From contig JAJVHY010000003.1 in NCBI GenBank assembly GCA_022072455.1, positions 62,001 through 126,000 of the forward strand: a DNA stretch of 64,000 nt, in the 5' to 3' direction. Both the position numbers and the translations under genes were made by a program. The DNA comes from Verrucomicrobiia bacterium. Lineage in GTDB: Bacteria; Verrucomicrobiota; Verrucomicrobiia; Palsa-1439. How positions within the stretch are numbered: position 1 is the first letter of the stretch; each line of letters begins with the position of its first letter. Below the pieces are notes generated by a model, which was given only the letters and a program-made list of their open reading frames with translations, searched no databases and was not told the DNA's origin. Of this stretch, positions 33,720 through 42,135 are shown one piece after another.

Positions 33720-35651
33720 ATGAAACGCGTTGCGCTAATCCTGTTGTTCGCCGCCACCCTCAGCCGCGCTGCTGCGCCCGAAATCACGGTCACGCCCGGC
33801 GTGAATTTCGCCACCGTCAGTGGCAACGACGACAAGTTCCGCGCGGACTTCGGTCGTGACGACGGTTGGATGGGCGGCATCGGCGAAGCCACCTGGCACC
33901 AAGATCTCGGCAACGAAACCACGTTTGATTTTGCCGCCCGCGGCGCATTCCAACTCCAACTCGACCTCACCAAAAAAGAAGTCGGCTACCTGCGCGCCGG
34001 TTTCAGCCAGTTCCGCAAATACTCGGATACCACCGGCGGCTTCTATCAACCGTTCACCACGCCGTCTTTCCAACTCGCCGGTGACCCGCATCTCGATATC
34101 GGCAACATCACTGTCGAAGTTGGCCTGACTCTGCCCAAACTGCCCCTCATCACCCTCGGCTACGAGCGGCAATACCGGACTGGCCAGAAATCACTCCTCG
34201 AATGGGGCGGCGTCACCGAAGCCGGTGTCACCCGCAAAATCTATCCGTCGGTGAAAAATGTGGATGAACAGGCCGATATTTTCAAAATCGGCGTGGCGTA
34301 TGAAATCAAAAACATCCAACTCGACAACCAATTCCGTTATGAGCGCTACGAGACGGACACGAAACGTGTGACCCTTGAAGAGGGCAAATCGGTGACCGTC
34401 CGCGAGACCTACCAGCACGACGCGTTCTTCAACGCCTTCCGCCTCGATAGTCGCCTCAACGAACAGGTTTACTGGTCCGTCGGCTACCTCTACACGACGT
34501 TGAGCGGCGATGGCGGAATGAGCGTCAACACCGCACTGCCGGTCACGGCTTTCGACCGCAACTGGGTTGCCCGAGTGTTGGACCTCGGTACCGAATCGCA
34601 TGTACTCAACGCCAACCTCATGTTCGGCCCGTTCAAAGGCCTGACCCTCTACACTGGCGTCCAGGCCGAGCAAACGGATGCCGACGGTCTGACCGACGCA
34701 CTGCTCACCACCGGTTTGTCCCCGACCACGACCAACCAACTCCAATCCACCACCGACAAAACCAGCCTCACCGAAACCTTCGGTGCGCGCTACACCAAGA
34801 TCCCCCACACCACCCTCTACGCGGAAGCCCGGCTGACCCAACAACAAATCGACCTCGACGAAGTCCAAACCGGCACCGCCGCCGATAATTTTGTCAGCCA
34901 AACCGATACCGAAATCTTCCGCCAAGATTACCGGGCCGGCTTCAATACCGCGCCGTGGCGCATCGTCACCTTCTCTGGCCGGTATCGCTATGCGCTGTAC
35001 CAAAACGACTACGACGCCAGCATCGACACCGCCGCCGGTTATCCCGCCTACATCACTATGCAGGATTTCACGACTGACGAAGTGATGCTGAAACTCACCG
35101 TGCGCCCCTGCACCTATTTCTCCGCGTCCCTGCAATACCAGCTTGTCGCCACCGACATCCAAACTGGCACCGCTGGCGTTCCCGCCCTGGCGCCGAAAGG
35201 CACGCGGATTTCCGGTGAATACAACGCGAATATCTATAGTGTCAGCGCGACTCTGACCCCGATTTCCCGCCTCTACCTGATGGGACTTGTTTCCTACCAA
35301 GACACGTGCACCAAGGCATTTGATAACCAAGCCGCTGCCGTCACTGCCTACAACGGCGATGTCTATACCGTTCTTGGCACGGCCGGCTTTGTGATTGATG
35401 ACAAAACCGATGCGACCCTGGAATGCAGCTATTCCTTCTCTGACAACTTCAAAAACAATGCCGCGGCCGGTCTCCCGCTGGGCTTGGACAACCAACGCAC
35501 CAGTCTGATCGCCGGCCTGAGCCGCAAGTTCACCGACAAAGTCAGCGCCCGTCTCCGGTACGGCTGGTATCAATACAACGAAACCAGCAACGGCGGTCTC
35601 AACGACTACACCTCCCAACTCGTCAGCGCCGCCTGCACCGTGCGGTTTTGA
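33720..35651 (+). CDS. Outer-membrane beta-barrel, MtrB/PioB-like
   Basis: A 643-residue protein with a signal peptide (MKRVALILLFAATLSRAAA). The rest is a long series of amphipathic beta strands with alternating aromatic and polar residues (e.g. YLRAGFSQFRKYS, ITLGYERQYR, RYRYALYQNDY) and ends SAACTVRF with C-terminal Phe, the usual barrel-assembly signature. Its place directly after a DmsE-like cytochrome and the length suit an MtrB/PioB-type porin that sheathes the cytochrome through the outer membrane. The N-terminal CXXC found in Shewanella MtrB is not present. The stop codon TGA overlaps the first activator-site copy of the ahbD promoter. Confidence 0.85.
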   Translation: MKRVALILLFAATLSRAAAPEITVTPGVNFATVSGNDDKFRADFGRDDGWMGGIGEATWHQDLGNETTFDFAARGAFQLQLDLTKKEVGYLRAGFSQFRKYSDTTGGFYQPFTTPSFQLAGDPHLDIGNITVEVGLTLPKLPLITLGYERQYRTGQKSLLEWGGVTEAGVTRKIYPSVKNVDEQADIFKIGVAYEIKNIQLDNQFRYERYETDTKRVTLEEGKSVTVRETYQHDAFFNAFRLDSRLNEQVYWSVGYLYTTLSGDGGMSVNTALPVTAFDRNWVARVLDLGTESHVLNANLMFGPFKGLTLYTGVQAEQTDADGLTDALLTTGLSPTTTNQLQSTTDKTSLTETFGARYTKIPHTTLYAEARLTQQQIDLDEVQTGTAADNFVSQTDTEIFRQDYRAGFNTAPWRIVTFSGRYRYALYQNDYDASIDTAAGYPAYITMQDFTTDEVMLKLTVRPCTYFSASLQYQLVATDIQTGTAGVPALAPKGTRISGEYNANIYSVSATLTPISRLYLMGLVSYQDTCTKAFDNQAAAVTAYNGDVYTVLGTAGFVIDDKTDATLECSYSFSDNFKNNAAAGLPLGLDNQRTSLIAGLSRKFTDKVSARLRYGWYQYNETSNGGLNDYTSQLVSAACTVRF

Positions 35652-35661
35652 CATTTTGTCC
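35649..35661. promoter_or_regulatory. Putative activator site 1 of ahbD promoter
   Basis: TGACATTTTGTCC is a near-dyad centred at 35655, exactly 120 bases before the -12 C of the ahbD promoter. The site at 43217-43229 has the same sequence pattern at the same distance from the ahbC promoter. Confidence 0.6.
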
Positions 35662-35678
35662 TAATCGCTTGGCGAACC

Positions 35679-35691
35679 CGTCAAGTTGTCA
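35679..35691. promoter_or_regulatory. Putative activator site 2 of ahbD promoter
   Basis: CGTCA-AGT-TGTCA has one perfect half-site and is centred 30 bases downstream of site 1, about three helical turns. The ahbC promoter has a second, similarly degenerate site with the same 30-base spacing. Confidence 0.5.
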
Positions 35692-35760
35692 CGGCTGCTC
35701 CTTTTTGCTGAATTCCCTAACTGCTTAACAGGCAATCTCTTGCCTTGTTGTTGTTACCCG

Positions 35761-35779
35761 TGGCATTGCCACTGCTAAA
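35761..35779 (+). promoter_or_regulatory. Sigma-54 -24/-12 promoter match, ahbD
   Basis: TGGCATTGCCACTGCTAAA has GG at 35762-35763 and GC at 35774-35775. The predicted start near 35787 lies only about five bases before the ATG at 35792. Since the radical SAM cysteines begin at residue 21 with no ATG between, the message appears to be nearly leaderless. Confidence 0.7.
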
Positions 35780-35791
35780 CCGTCAGTCAAC

Positions 35792-36925
35792 ATGGTGGCA
35801 CCTCTCAATCAGAACGAACTCCGGTTGGTCTTCTGGGAGACAACTGCGGGTTGCAACCTCGAATGTGTCCATTGCCGGCGGCTCGACGTCAGCAAGCAAC
35901 TCATGCAAAGCGACATGACGTTTGATCAGTCACTCCGCTTTGTCGAACACCTCGCCGCATTCGCCAAACCGATTCTCGTCCTCTCCGGTGGCGAACCGCT
36001 CTTCCGCCCCGACATCTTCGACATCGCCAAACATGCCCATGATTGCGGGTTGACCGTCGCGCTCGCCACCAACGGCACGCTCATCACTCCGGACGTTGCG
36101 CGAAAAATCGTGGATGCCGGCATCCGCCGCGTCGCCATCAGCATTGACGGCGCCGACGAAGTCACGCACGACGCATTTCGCCGGCAAGCTGGCTCGCTCG
36201 CCGCCGCGATCAACGGCTTCAAGAATCTTCGCGCGCTCAACATGAGCATGCAGATCAACTGCACCATCACCAAACACAACGTCCACCAGATTGACCTGCT
36301 CTACGCCAAAGCCCTTGAACTCGGTGCCGACGCGCTCCATCTCTTCATGCTCGTGCCGGTCGGCTGCGGCGTCCAGATCGCCGAATCAAACGCCTTGCCG
36401 GCGGAGGAGTATGAACGCGTCCTGAATTGGATGTACGACAAATCGAAACTCCGGCAACTCCACCTCAAAGCCACCTGCGCGCCACACTATTTCCGCATCC
36501 TGCGCCAACGCGCCGCCAAGGAACACGTCCGCATCGAAGCGACGCACAGCCACGGCAAGCCCCACGGCCCCGGGCACAATCACGACATGTCCGCGATGAC
36601 CAAAGGCTGTCTGGCCGGCAGCGCGATCTGTTTTGTCTCCCATACCGGCGAAGTCTTCCCGTGCGGCTACCTCCCCGTCTCCGCCGGCAACGTGAAAAAA
36701 CAAGCCATGCGCGACATCTGGGAAAGCGCTGCCGTCTTCCAACGGCTCCGCAACGTGGACGAACTCGAAGGCAAATGCGGGGTCTGCGAATTCAAGAAAG
36801 TCTGTCTCGGTTGCCGGGCGCGGGCGTTCTACGAAGCCAACGGCAATTACATGGCCGAAGAACCCTACTGCGTCTACGAACCCAAACGGCTGCGCCGGGA
36901 TGAGGAGTTGACTGAGGCATTGTGA
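35792..36925 (+). CDS. ahbD: AhbD-type radical SAM haem synthase
   Basis: A 377-residue radical SAM/SPASM protein. WETTAGCNLECVHCRR carries the CX3CX2C cluster motif at residues 21-28, LSGGEPL is the SAM-binding GGE motif, and the C-terminal SPASM region has C..G...CFVSHTGEVFPCG, CGVCEFKKVCLGC and a final C in the PYC segment. The sequence fits AhbD, which converts the two propionates of Fe-coproporphyrin III to vinyl groups to give haem b in the sirohaem-dependent pathway; NirJ-type haem d1 enzymes are the main alternative. A His-rich insert (HSHGKPHGPGHNH) lies near residue 253. AhbC is encoded at 43386. The gene overlaps the PocR-AraC regulator by GTGA. Confidence 0.82.
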   Translation: MVAPLNQNELRLVFWETTAGCNLECVHCRRLDVSKQLMQSDMTFDQSLRFVEHLAAFAKPILVLSGGEPLFRPDIFDIAKHAHDCGLTVALATNGTLITPDVARKIVDAGIRRVAISIDGADEVTHDAFRRQAGSLAAAINGFKNLRALNMSMQINCTITKHNVHQIDLLYAKALELGADALHLFMLVPVGCGVQIAESNALPAEEYERVLNWMYDKSKLRQLHLKATCAPHYFRILRQRAAKEHVRIEATHSHGKPHGPGHNHDMSAMTKGCLAGSAICFVSHTGEVFPCGYLPVSAGNVKKQAMRDIWESAAVFQRLRNVDELEGKCGVCEFKKVCLGCRARAFYEANGNYMAEEPYCVYEPKRLRRDEELTEAL

Positions 36926-37875
36926 ACGTCTCGACACCGGACAGCCCTACTTCTGACCAACGCCATGCCGAAGCCATTTGGCCGCGCTTGATTGAACTGC
37001 CGGTTGCCAAGGATTACCGCGTTGCCTTTCAAACCGCGACCGGCTTGGCCGTGCGCTACTTGCCGGCCCAGGGCTTGAGCGAACTGGAACGCGTCAGCGG
37101 CCCGTTTTGCGCGATGATCGGTGCCTGCGGCATGACGGCCATTGGCTGTCCCCGTAAAGCGCGGATCGTCCGCCGGGAAGACAGCGCCAACGGCAGCGTG
37201 ACCTGTGTCTGCTGCGTGGCCGACGTGACCGAAGTCGTCGTCCCCATCTTCATCGGCACCGTCCACGCCGGCAATCTGGTGGTCGGCCCATTCACCTTGC
37301 GATCGCCGACGGCGCGCGACATTACCGCGATGGAACGGATGGTCTGGCGGCGCGATCCCTCCGCCACGCCCAACCGGTTTGCGCATTTGCGTTCCGATCT
37401 CGAAAACCTCCCGGTCATCACGCCGGCAAAGTACAAAGCCGCTGCGACACTGGCCGGTCTTTTCGCCCAACACCTGAGCGAATCCGGTAACCGCCTCCTC
37501 CTCGAAGCCGCCGGCAAGGAGTCGCCATTGTTACAGAAAGTTCAACACGCCCTCAAACAGCACGACACCGACGCCATGCCGTTGGGGACGTTGTCTCGCG
37601 AGGTCGGCCTCAGTCCGTCGCAGTTGTGTAAACAGTTCAAGAAAGAAACCGGCCTGACTCTCAGCGAATACCGGCTCCGGCAGCGCATTGAGCGGTCGAA
37701 GGCGTTATTGCTCAACCACCGGGTCCGCGTCTGCGAAGCGGCGTTCGAGGCCGGTTTTGGCTCGATCCCGCACTTCAACCGCGCGTTTCGGAAGATGGTC
37801 GGCTGTGCCCCCTCCGAATACCGCCGGCAAAGCGCCGTGGCAAATCAGGCTAAAGATTTGCCAATCCACGCGTAG
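36922..37875 (+). CDS. PocR-domain AraC-family transcription regulator
   Basis: A 317-residue protein starting at GTG 36922, overlapping the ahbD stop by four bases. The N-terminal half is a PocR-type sensory domain with a cysteine set (C in GPFCAMIGACG, then GCPRKAR and CVCCVADVTEVVVPI), often linked to ligand or metal-cofactor sensing. The C-terminal 100 residues are an AraC double helix-turn-helix: LSREVGLSPSQLCKQFKKETG and AAFEAGFGSIPHFNRAFRKM. The coupling to ahbD suggests control by a tetrapyrrole-related or redox signal. Effector and targets are not visible. A strong terminator follows. Confidence 0.82.
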   Translation: MNVSTPDSPTSDQRHAEAIWPRLIELPVAKDYRVAFQTATGLAVRYLPAQGLSELERVSGPFCAMIGACGMTAIGCPRKARIVRREDSANGSVTCVCCVADVTEVVVPIFIGTVHAGNLVVGPFTLRSPTARDITAMERMVWRRDPSATPNRFAHLRSDLENLPVITPAKYKAAATLAGLFAQHLSESGNRLLLEAAGKESPLLQKVQHALKQHDTDAMPLGTLSREVGLSPSQLCKQFKKETGLTLSEYRLRQRIERSKALLLNHRVRVCEAAFEAGFGSIPHFNRAFRKMVGCAPSEYRRQSAVANQAKDLPIHA

Positions 37876-38066
37876 CTGGGCCGGTTGGCGCGTGTTACTT
37901 TCGACCCACGATTTGGCTACTGTTGGGTCAACCCGTTGGTGATTGAAGGGCGGCTGTGTGAGACAGCCGCCCTTTCATTTTCTCCAATTCCCGCCCGGCA
38001 ATCCACGCTAAGAAATTGGCAATCCGGGCGTAGCTGCCCGGTGGCCGAATTGTTACACCGCTGGCC
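37876..38066. other. Intergenic region with imperfect direct repeat
   Basis: Besides the terminator, two similar blocks, CAATCCACGCGTAGCTG near 37862 (inside the end of the upstream gene) and CAATCCGGGCGTAGCTG near 38021, flank the region. The second runs into a short inverted repeat (CCGGGC ... GCCCGG). The region must hold the promoter of the oxidase operon, but no sigma-54 match with correct spacing was found. Confidence 0.45.
37948..37980 (+). terminator. Rho-independent terminator after the PocR-AraC gene
   Basis: GGGCGGCTGT and ACAGCCGCCC form a perfect 10-bp stem around GTGAG, followed by TTTCATTTT. It separates the ahbD unit from the oxidase operon. Confidence 0.8.
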
Positions 38067-38876
38067 ATGAAACGGAGTCCGATCACGGCGTTGTTGCTGA
38101 CGGTTTTTTCACTGCTCGTGCCGGTGTATGGCTATTTCTTGTGGTCGAAGAAAATCCTGCCGGCGCCGGCCTCACTGCACGGCACCGGCATTGATGCGAT
38201 GATCAAGTATTCGATGGTGTGCACGGGTTTGATGTTGTTGGCCGGGCACGTCGTGTTGGCGGTGTTCATCTGGAAATACAGCCGGCAAGACCGCGCCACC
38301 ATCGGCCGCGTCGCCGGCAAGACGGAATGGCGCTGGGCGTTGTTGCCGTTGATTTTGATGACAGTTGTGGCGGAAGGCGGCGTGTTGGTGATCGGGTTGC
38401 CGGTGTGGAAACAACTGCACGTCACCGGCAAACCGGGCGAGGCCGTGGTCATCGAAGTGGTCGCCCAACAGTTTCAGTGGAGCTTCCGGTATCCGGGGCC
38501 GGACGGCAAATTTGGGGAGACGGGCCTGAAGTATGCCACGGACTACGATTTGATTGGGGTGAACCGCAAGGATCCCGCCGGCAAGGATGATTTGGTGCAG
38601 ACGGCGGTGTTGACGGTGCCGGCGGGCAAGTTGATTCATCTGAAGATGAAATCGAAGGACGTGATTCACAGTTTGTTTCTGCCGGTGCAGCGGGTGAAGC
38701 AGGATGTCGTGCCCGGCATGGTGATCAGCACGATGTTTACGCCGACCAAGACCGGGAAGTACGACATTTTGTGCACCGAACTGTGCGGGTTGGGCCATTA
38801 CAAGATGCGCGGCGTGCTCAATGTGCTGGAACCTGCCGCCTATGAGGAATGGTTGAAGGAGGAAGCCGAGGAATGA
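38067..38876 (+). CDS. Cytochrome c oxidase subunit II
   Basis: A 269-residue protein with two N-terminal membrane helices (about 8-25 and 48-70; a further hydrophobic stretch near 90-108) and a periplasmic cupredoxin domain. The binuclear copper CuA site is visible as CTELCGLGHYKM near residue 238, with the upstream His in the DVIHSLFLP segment. QFQWSFRYPG is the conserved aromatic docking segment. There is no fused cytochrome c domain. It is the first gene of a tightly overlapping oxidase operon reaching 43172. Confidence 0.93.
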   Translation: MKRSPITALLLTVFSLLVPVYGYFLWSKKILPAPASLHGTGIDAMIKYSMVCTGLMLLAGHVVLAVFIWKYSRQDRATIGRVAGKTEWRWALLPLILMTVVAEGGVLVIGLPVWKQLHVTGKPGEAVVIEVVAQQFQWSFRYPGPDGKFGETGLKYATDYDLIGVNRKDPAGKDDLVQTAVLTVPAGKLIHLKMKSKDVIHSLFLPVQRVKQDVVPGMVISTMFTPTKTGKYDILCTELCGLGHYKMRGVLNVLEPAAYEEWLKEEAEE

Positions 38877-40633
38877 GCAATCACGAACAGCACGCGCCGC
38901 TGGGATTCTGGCGCAAATACGTTTTCAGTCTCGACCACAAGGTCATCGGCCTCCAATACATCGGCATGGCTGTGGTGATGGCGTTGCTGGGGTCGGGTCT
39001 GGCGATGATCATGCGCATCCAGTTGGCGTGGCCGGGGGCGAAGTTGTCGTGGCTTGGTAAACTATTTCCCAATGCTTTCCCGGAGGGATTGCTGGCCCCG
39101 GAGCACTATCTTTCGATCATCACCATGCACGGGACGGTGATGGTGTTTTTCGTTATCTCGCTGGCGCTGGTGAGCGGGTTCGGCAATTACCTGATCCCCA
39201 TCCAAATCGGCGCGCGTGACATGGCGTATCCGTTTCTGAATGCGTTGTCGTTTTGGGTGATGGTGCCGGCCTGTCTGGTGATGATTGCGTCGTTTTTCGT
39301 CGAAGGCGGGGCGGCGGCTTCCGGTTGGACGGCGTATCCGCCACTGAGCGCGCTCAAGAATGCGGTGCCTGGTTCGCAATGGGGGCAGACGCTGTGGTTG
39401 CTCGCGATGGCGCTGTTCATCGTGTCGTTCACGATGGGAGGGTTGAATTATGTGACGACCGTTCTCAATCTCCGCGCAAAAGGCATGTCGCTGATGCGAA
39501 TGCCGCTGACGATCTGGACGATGTTCATTGCGGCAATCATCGGTTTGGTCTCGTTCCCGCCACTGACGGCGGCGGCGATTATGTTGTTGTTTGACCGGCA
39601 TGGGGGCACGAGTTTCTTCGTGCCGGCCGGTCTCTCGATTGCCGGCAAGCCGGTCATGCACGACGGCGGGACGCCCTTGCTGTGGCAGCATCTGTTTTGG
39701 TTTCTCGGCCATCCGGAAGTGTACGTTTTGATTCTGCCGGGACTTGGGATCACCTTTGAGATCCTCGCCACTCATGCGCGTAAAACTGTGTTCGGTTACA
39801 AGATGATCGTGTGGTGCTTGATCGTCATTGCCGTCCTCGGCTGCGTTGTCTGGGGGCATCACATGTTCGTCTCCGGGATGAATCCGTGGCTTGGTGAATT
39901 CTTCACCATCGGCACCCTCATCATCACGATTCCGTCGGCGATCATCGGGCTGTGCATGCTCGCGACGCTGTACGGCGGCAGTCTGCGCTTGAACGCGGCG
40001 CTGCTGTTTGCGCTCGGCACGTTGGCGTTGTTCGGCACCGGCGGATTCGGCGGCGTGTTCCTCGGCAACGCGACCTCCGATATTTTTCTGCACGACAGTT
40101 ATTTCGTTGTCGGGCACTTCCATTTCATGATCGGGGGGGTGACGTTGTTTGCGACACTGGCCGGCTTGTATCACTGGTTCCCAAAAATGTTTGGCCGGCA
40201 CCTCAACGAAGGCCTCGGCAAAATTCATTTCTGGCTCAGCATCCTCGGCTTCTACGGCATGTTCCTGACCATGCATTTCGTCGGCATCAATGGCGCCCCG
40301 CGTCGGTACTACGACTTCAAAGCGTACAAGATGCTGGAAGGTCTGCAGACGTATCACCTGTGCATCACCATCAGCGCCTTCACGTTTGCCGTGGCCTCGA
40401 TCATCTTCCTGCTCAACGTCACATGGAGTCTCTGGCGCGGTAAAAAAGCCGAACGCAATCCGTGGGACGCCACCACACTCGAATGGGTCGCCCCCAGTCC
40501 GCCGCCGCACGGCAACTGGGATGGCCCCGACCCGGTCGTCCACCGGTGGCCGTATGACCTCTCAACCCATGCCGGCGCGAAGGATTTCGCGATGCAAACG
40601 GAGGGACCGGACAAAGCGCCGGTCACGAGCTAG
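38873..40633 (+). CDS. Cytochrome c oxidase subunit I
   Basis: A 586-residue haem-copper oxidase catalytic subunit with twelve or so membrane helices. Ligand motifs are present: TMHGTVMVFF (low-spin haem His), GHPEVYVLILPG (CuB His and cross-linked Tyr), GHHMFVSGM (two CuB His) and SYFVVGHFHFMIGG (high-spin and low-spin haem His). The HPEVY motif marks an A-type proton-pumping enzyme. The start at 38873 overlaps the subunit II stop by ATGA. Terminal O2 reduction in this organism therefore coexists with the multihaem conduit. Confidence 0.95.
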   Translation: MSNHEQHAPLGFWRKYVFSLDHKVIGLQYIGMAVVMALLGSGLAMIMRIQLAWPGAKLSWLGKLFPNAFPEGLLAPEHYLSIITMHGTVMVFFVISLALVSGFGNYLIPIQIGARDMAYPFLNALSFWVMVPACLVMIASFFVEGGAAASGWTAYPPLSALKNAVPGSQWGQTLWLLAMALFIVSFTMGGLNYVTTVLNLRAKGMSLMRMPLTIWTMFIAAIIGLVSFPPLTAAAIMLLFDRHGGTSFFVPAGLSIAGKPVMHDGGTPLLWQHLFWFLGHPEVYVLILPGLGITFEILATHARKTVFGYKMIVWCLIVIAVLGCVVWGHHMFVSGMNPWLGEFFTIGTLIITIPSAIIGLCMLATLYGGSLRLNAALLFALGTLALFGTGGFGGVFLGNATSDIFLHDSYFVVGHFHFMIGGVTLFATLAGLYHWFPKMFGRHLNEGLGKIHFWLSILGFYGMFLTMHFVGINGAPRRYYDFKAYKMLEGLQTYHLCITISAFTFAVASIIFLLNVTWSLWRGKKAERNPWDATTLEWVAPSPPPHGNWDGPDPVVHRWPYDLSTHAGAKDFAMQTEGPDKAPVTS

Positions 40634-40635
40634 CG

Positions 40636-41223
40636 ATGGCAGCCACCTACTTCGAGCCCGCGCGCGAAGTCCGCGCCTTGCCGGTCAGTAACTCACAGAT
40701 CGTGCTTTACGGTGTGCTCGCGACGGTGACGATGCTGTTTGCCGCTTTTGCCAGCGCCTACATGGTCCGGCAGGGCAGCGGCGGCTGGCAGCCGGTCGCG
40801 CTGCCCGGCGTCCTGTGGTTGAACACGCTCCTCCTCGCCGGCAGCAGCGCGACAATCGAGTTGGCCCGCCGCCAGAGTCGGACTGTTGGCGGCACGGATG
40901 GTCTTGCCAATCGGGCGCGGTTGGATGCTGCGCCCACAAGATGGCTCATCGGCAGCAACCTCCTCGCTTTTGCATTTCTAGCCGGGCAACTGCTGTCATG
41001 GCAGCAACTCGCCGCTGCCGGTATTTATCTGCCGACGAATCCGCACGCCTCGTTTTTTTACATCATGACCGGTCTGCACGGGTTGCATTTGCTCGGTGGA
41101 CTCGTCTTGCTCGCGGTGGCGTGGATCACACGGCGCGAAACGACCATGAGTTGCGCGGCGACGTACTGGCATTTTCTCGGCCTCGTCTGGCTGGGGGTGC
41201 TCGCGCTGCTGAAATATGCCTGA
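40636..41223 (+). CDS. Cytochrome c oxidase subunit III (first copy)
   Basis: A 195-residue membrane protein with about five helices. FYIMTGLHGLHLLGGLVLL near residue 138 is the subunit III signature, and the ending AATYWHFLGLVWLGV is the conserved YWHF.D.VW region with Gly/Leu in place of Asp. It is shorter than mitochondrial-type subunit III and resembles the five-helix CoxO/CyoC-like form. It starts two bases after the subunit I stop and is followed by a second subunit III-like gene. Confidence 0.88.
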   Translation: MAATYFEPAREVRALPVSNSQIVLYGVLATVTMLFAAFASAYMVRQGSGGWQPVALPGVLWLNTLLLAGSSATIELARRQSRTVGGTDGLANRARLDAAPTRWLIGSNLLAFAFLAGQLLSWQQLAAAGIYLPTNPHASFFYIMTGLHGLHLLGGLVLLAVAWITRRETTMSCAATYWHFLGLVWLGVLALLKYA

Positions 41224-41236
41224 AGGAGGATTGATC

Positions 41237-41836
41237 ATGAGCCATTCAACGACAACCACGTGGGACGGCGGCGGACTGCCGTTCGGCGTGAGTTGGCAAA
41301 AGCTGATGATGTGGCTGTTCATTGTCGGCGATGCGATTCTGTTTGCGAGTTTCCTGGCGGGGTACGGCTTCTTGCGGTTGGCCAACCCGAACTGGCCGGA
41401 CTCGGGACAGATTTTTCACATGTCGCTCATCGGGACGATGACGTTCGTGCTGATTTCGAGCAGCGCAACGATGGCGGCGGCGGTGGGCGCGTCGCGGGCC
41501 GGCCAACGTGAGAAAGCCACGCGACTTGTTTGGCTTACCGCCCTCGGCGGCGCGATTTTCCTCGGCATGCAAGCGTACGAGTGGAGCACGTTCATCCACG
41601 CCGGCGCGCGGCTCTCGACGAATCCATGGGGCGTGCCGTTGTTCAGCTCCTGCTTCTTCGTGATCACCGGCTTTCATGGCACGCATGTCGCCAGCGGCGT
41701 GTTGATTCTGGCGCTGACCGCGTGGCGGAACTCCACCGGTAAAGCATCGGCGGAGGGCGTGGAGTTGGCTGGTTTGTATTGGCATTTCGTGGACCTCGTG
41801 TGGGTCTTCATTTTCACGTTTTTCTATTTGGTCTAA
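41237..41836 (+). CDS. Cytochrome c oxidase subunit III (second copy)
   Basis: A 199-residue protein with about five membrane helices; CFFVITGFHGTHVASGVLIL and LYWHFVDLVWVFIFTFFY are the subunit III signatures and are better conserved than in the first copy. The ATG at 41237 has AAGGAGG about ten bases upstream. Tandem CoxP/CoxO-like subunits of this size occur in several oxidase operons. Confidence 0.9.
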   Translation: MSHSTTTTWDGGGLPFGVSWQKLMMWLFIVGDAILFASFLAGYGFLRLANPNWPDSGQIFHMSLIGTMTFVLISSSATMAAAVGASRAGQREKATRLVWLTALGGAIFLGMQAYEWSTFIHAGARLSTNPWGVPLFSSCFFVITGFHGTHVASGVLILALTAWRNSTGKASAEGVELAGLYWHFVDLVWVFIFTFFYLV

Positions 41837-41847
41837 CCGGAGGAGTT

Positions 41848-42135
41848 ATGAATCATTCGCGAACGTATTGGTTGACTTGGTTGGCGTTGCTCGGGCTGAC
41901 CTTGGTGATGATCCTGATCGGCTCGGCGCCGCTGCCGAAAAGCGCGATGTTGGTGTTGATCTTGTGTGGGATGACCGTGAAGGCGGGTTTGATCAGTGCC
42001 AACTTCATGCACTTGCGTTTCGAGCGCCTTTCCCTCGTGGCCACGGTCGTGGCGAGCACGGTGTTTGTCGTGGTGTTTTTGTATTTCCTGATTGCGATTG
42101 ACGGGCAATGGGTGCAGCTCAGCACGGTGCGGTGA
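41848..42135 (+). CDS. Cytochrome c oxidase subunit IV-like protein
   Basis: A 95-residue protein with three hydrophobic helices (about 8-25, 31-50 and 62-84), matching the prokaryotic CoxF/subunit IV family. KAGLISANFMHLRFE is the typical central motif. GGAGGAG lies about six bases before the ATG. The stop overlaps the GTG of the CtaB fusion by four bases. Confidence 0.85.
   Translation: MNHSRTYWLTWLALLGLTLVMILIGSAPLPKSAMLVLILCGMTVKAGLISANFMHLRFERLSLVATVVASTVFVVVFLYFLIAIDGQWVQLSTVR

Noticed and set aside
34191-35654. Long minus-strand open frame opposite the beta-barrel gene
   Set aside because: Antisense to a clear signal-peptide beta-barrel; the translated product has no recognisable fold and begins inside the next promoter region.
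38000-38066. Sigma-54 promoter for the oxidase operon
   Set aside because: TTGGCAATCC is present, but no GC follows at the required 10-base distance, so the oxidase operon is probably under another sigma factor.
39062-40543. Long minus-strand open frame of nearly 500 codons inside the oxidase subunit I gene
   Set aside because: It lies fully antisense to a highly conserved gene, its product is rich in Arg, His, Gln and Asp without domains, and GC-rich codon use explains the lack of stops.
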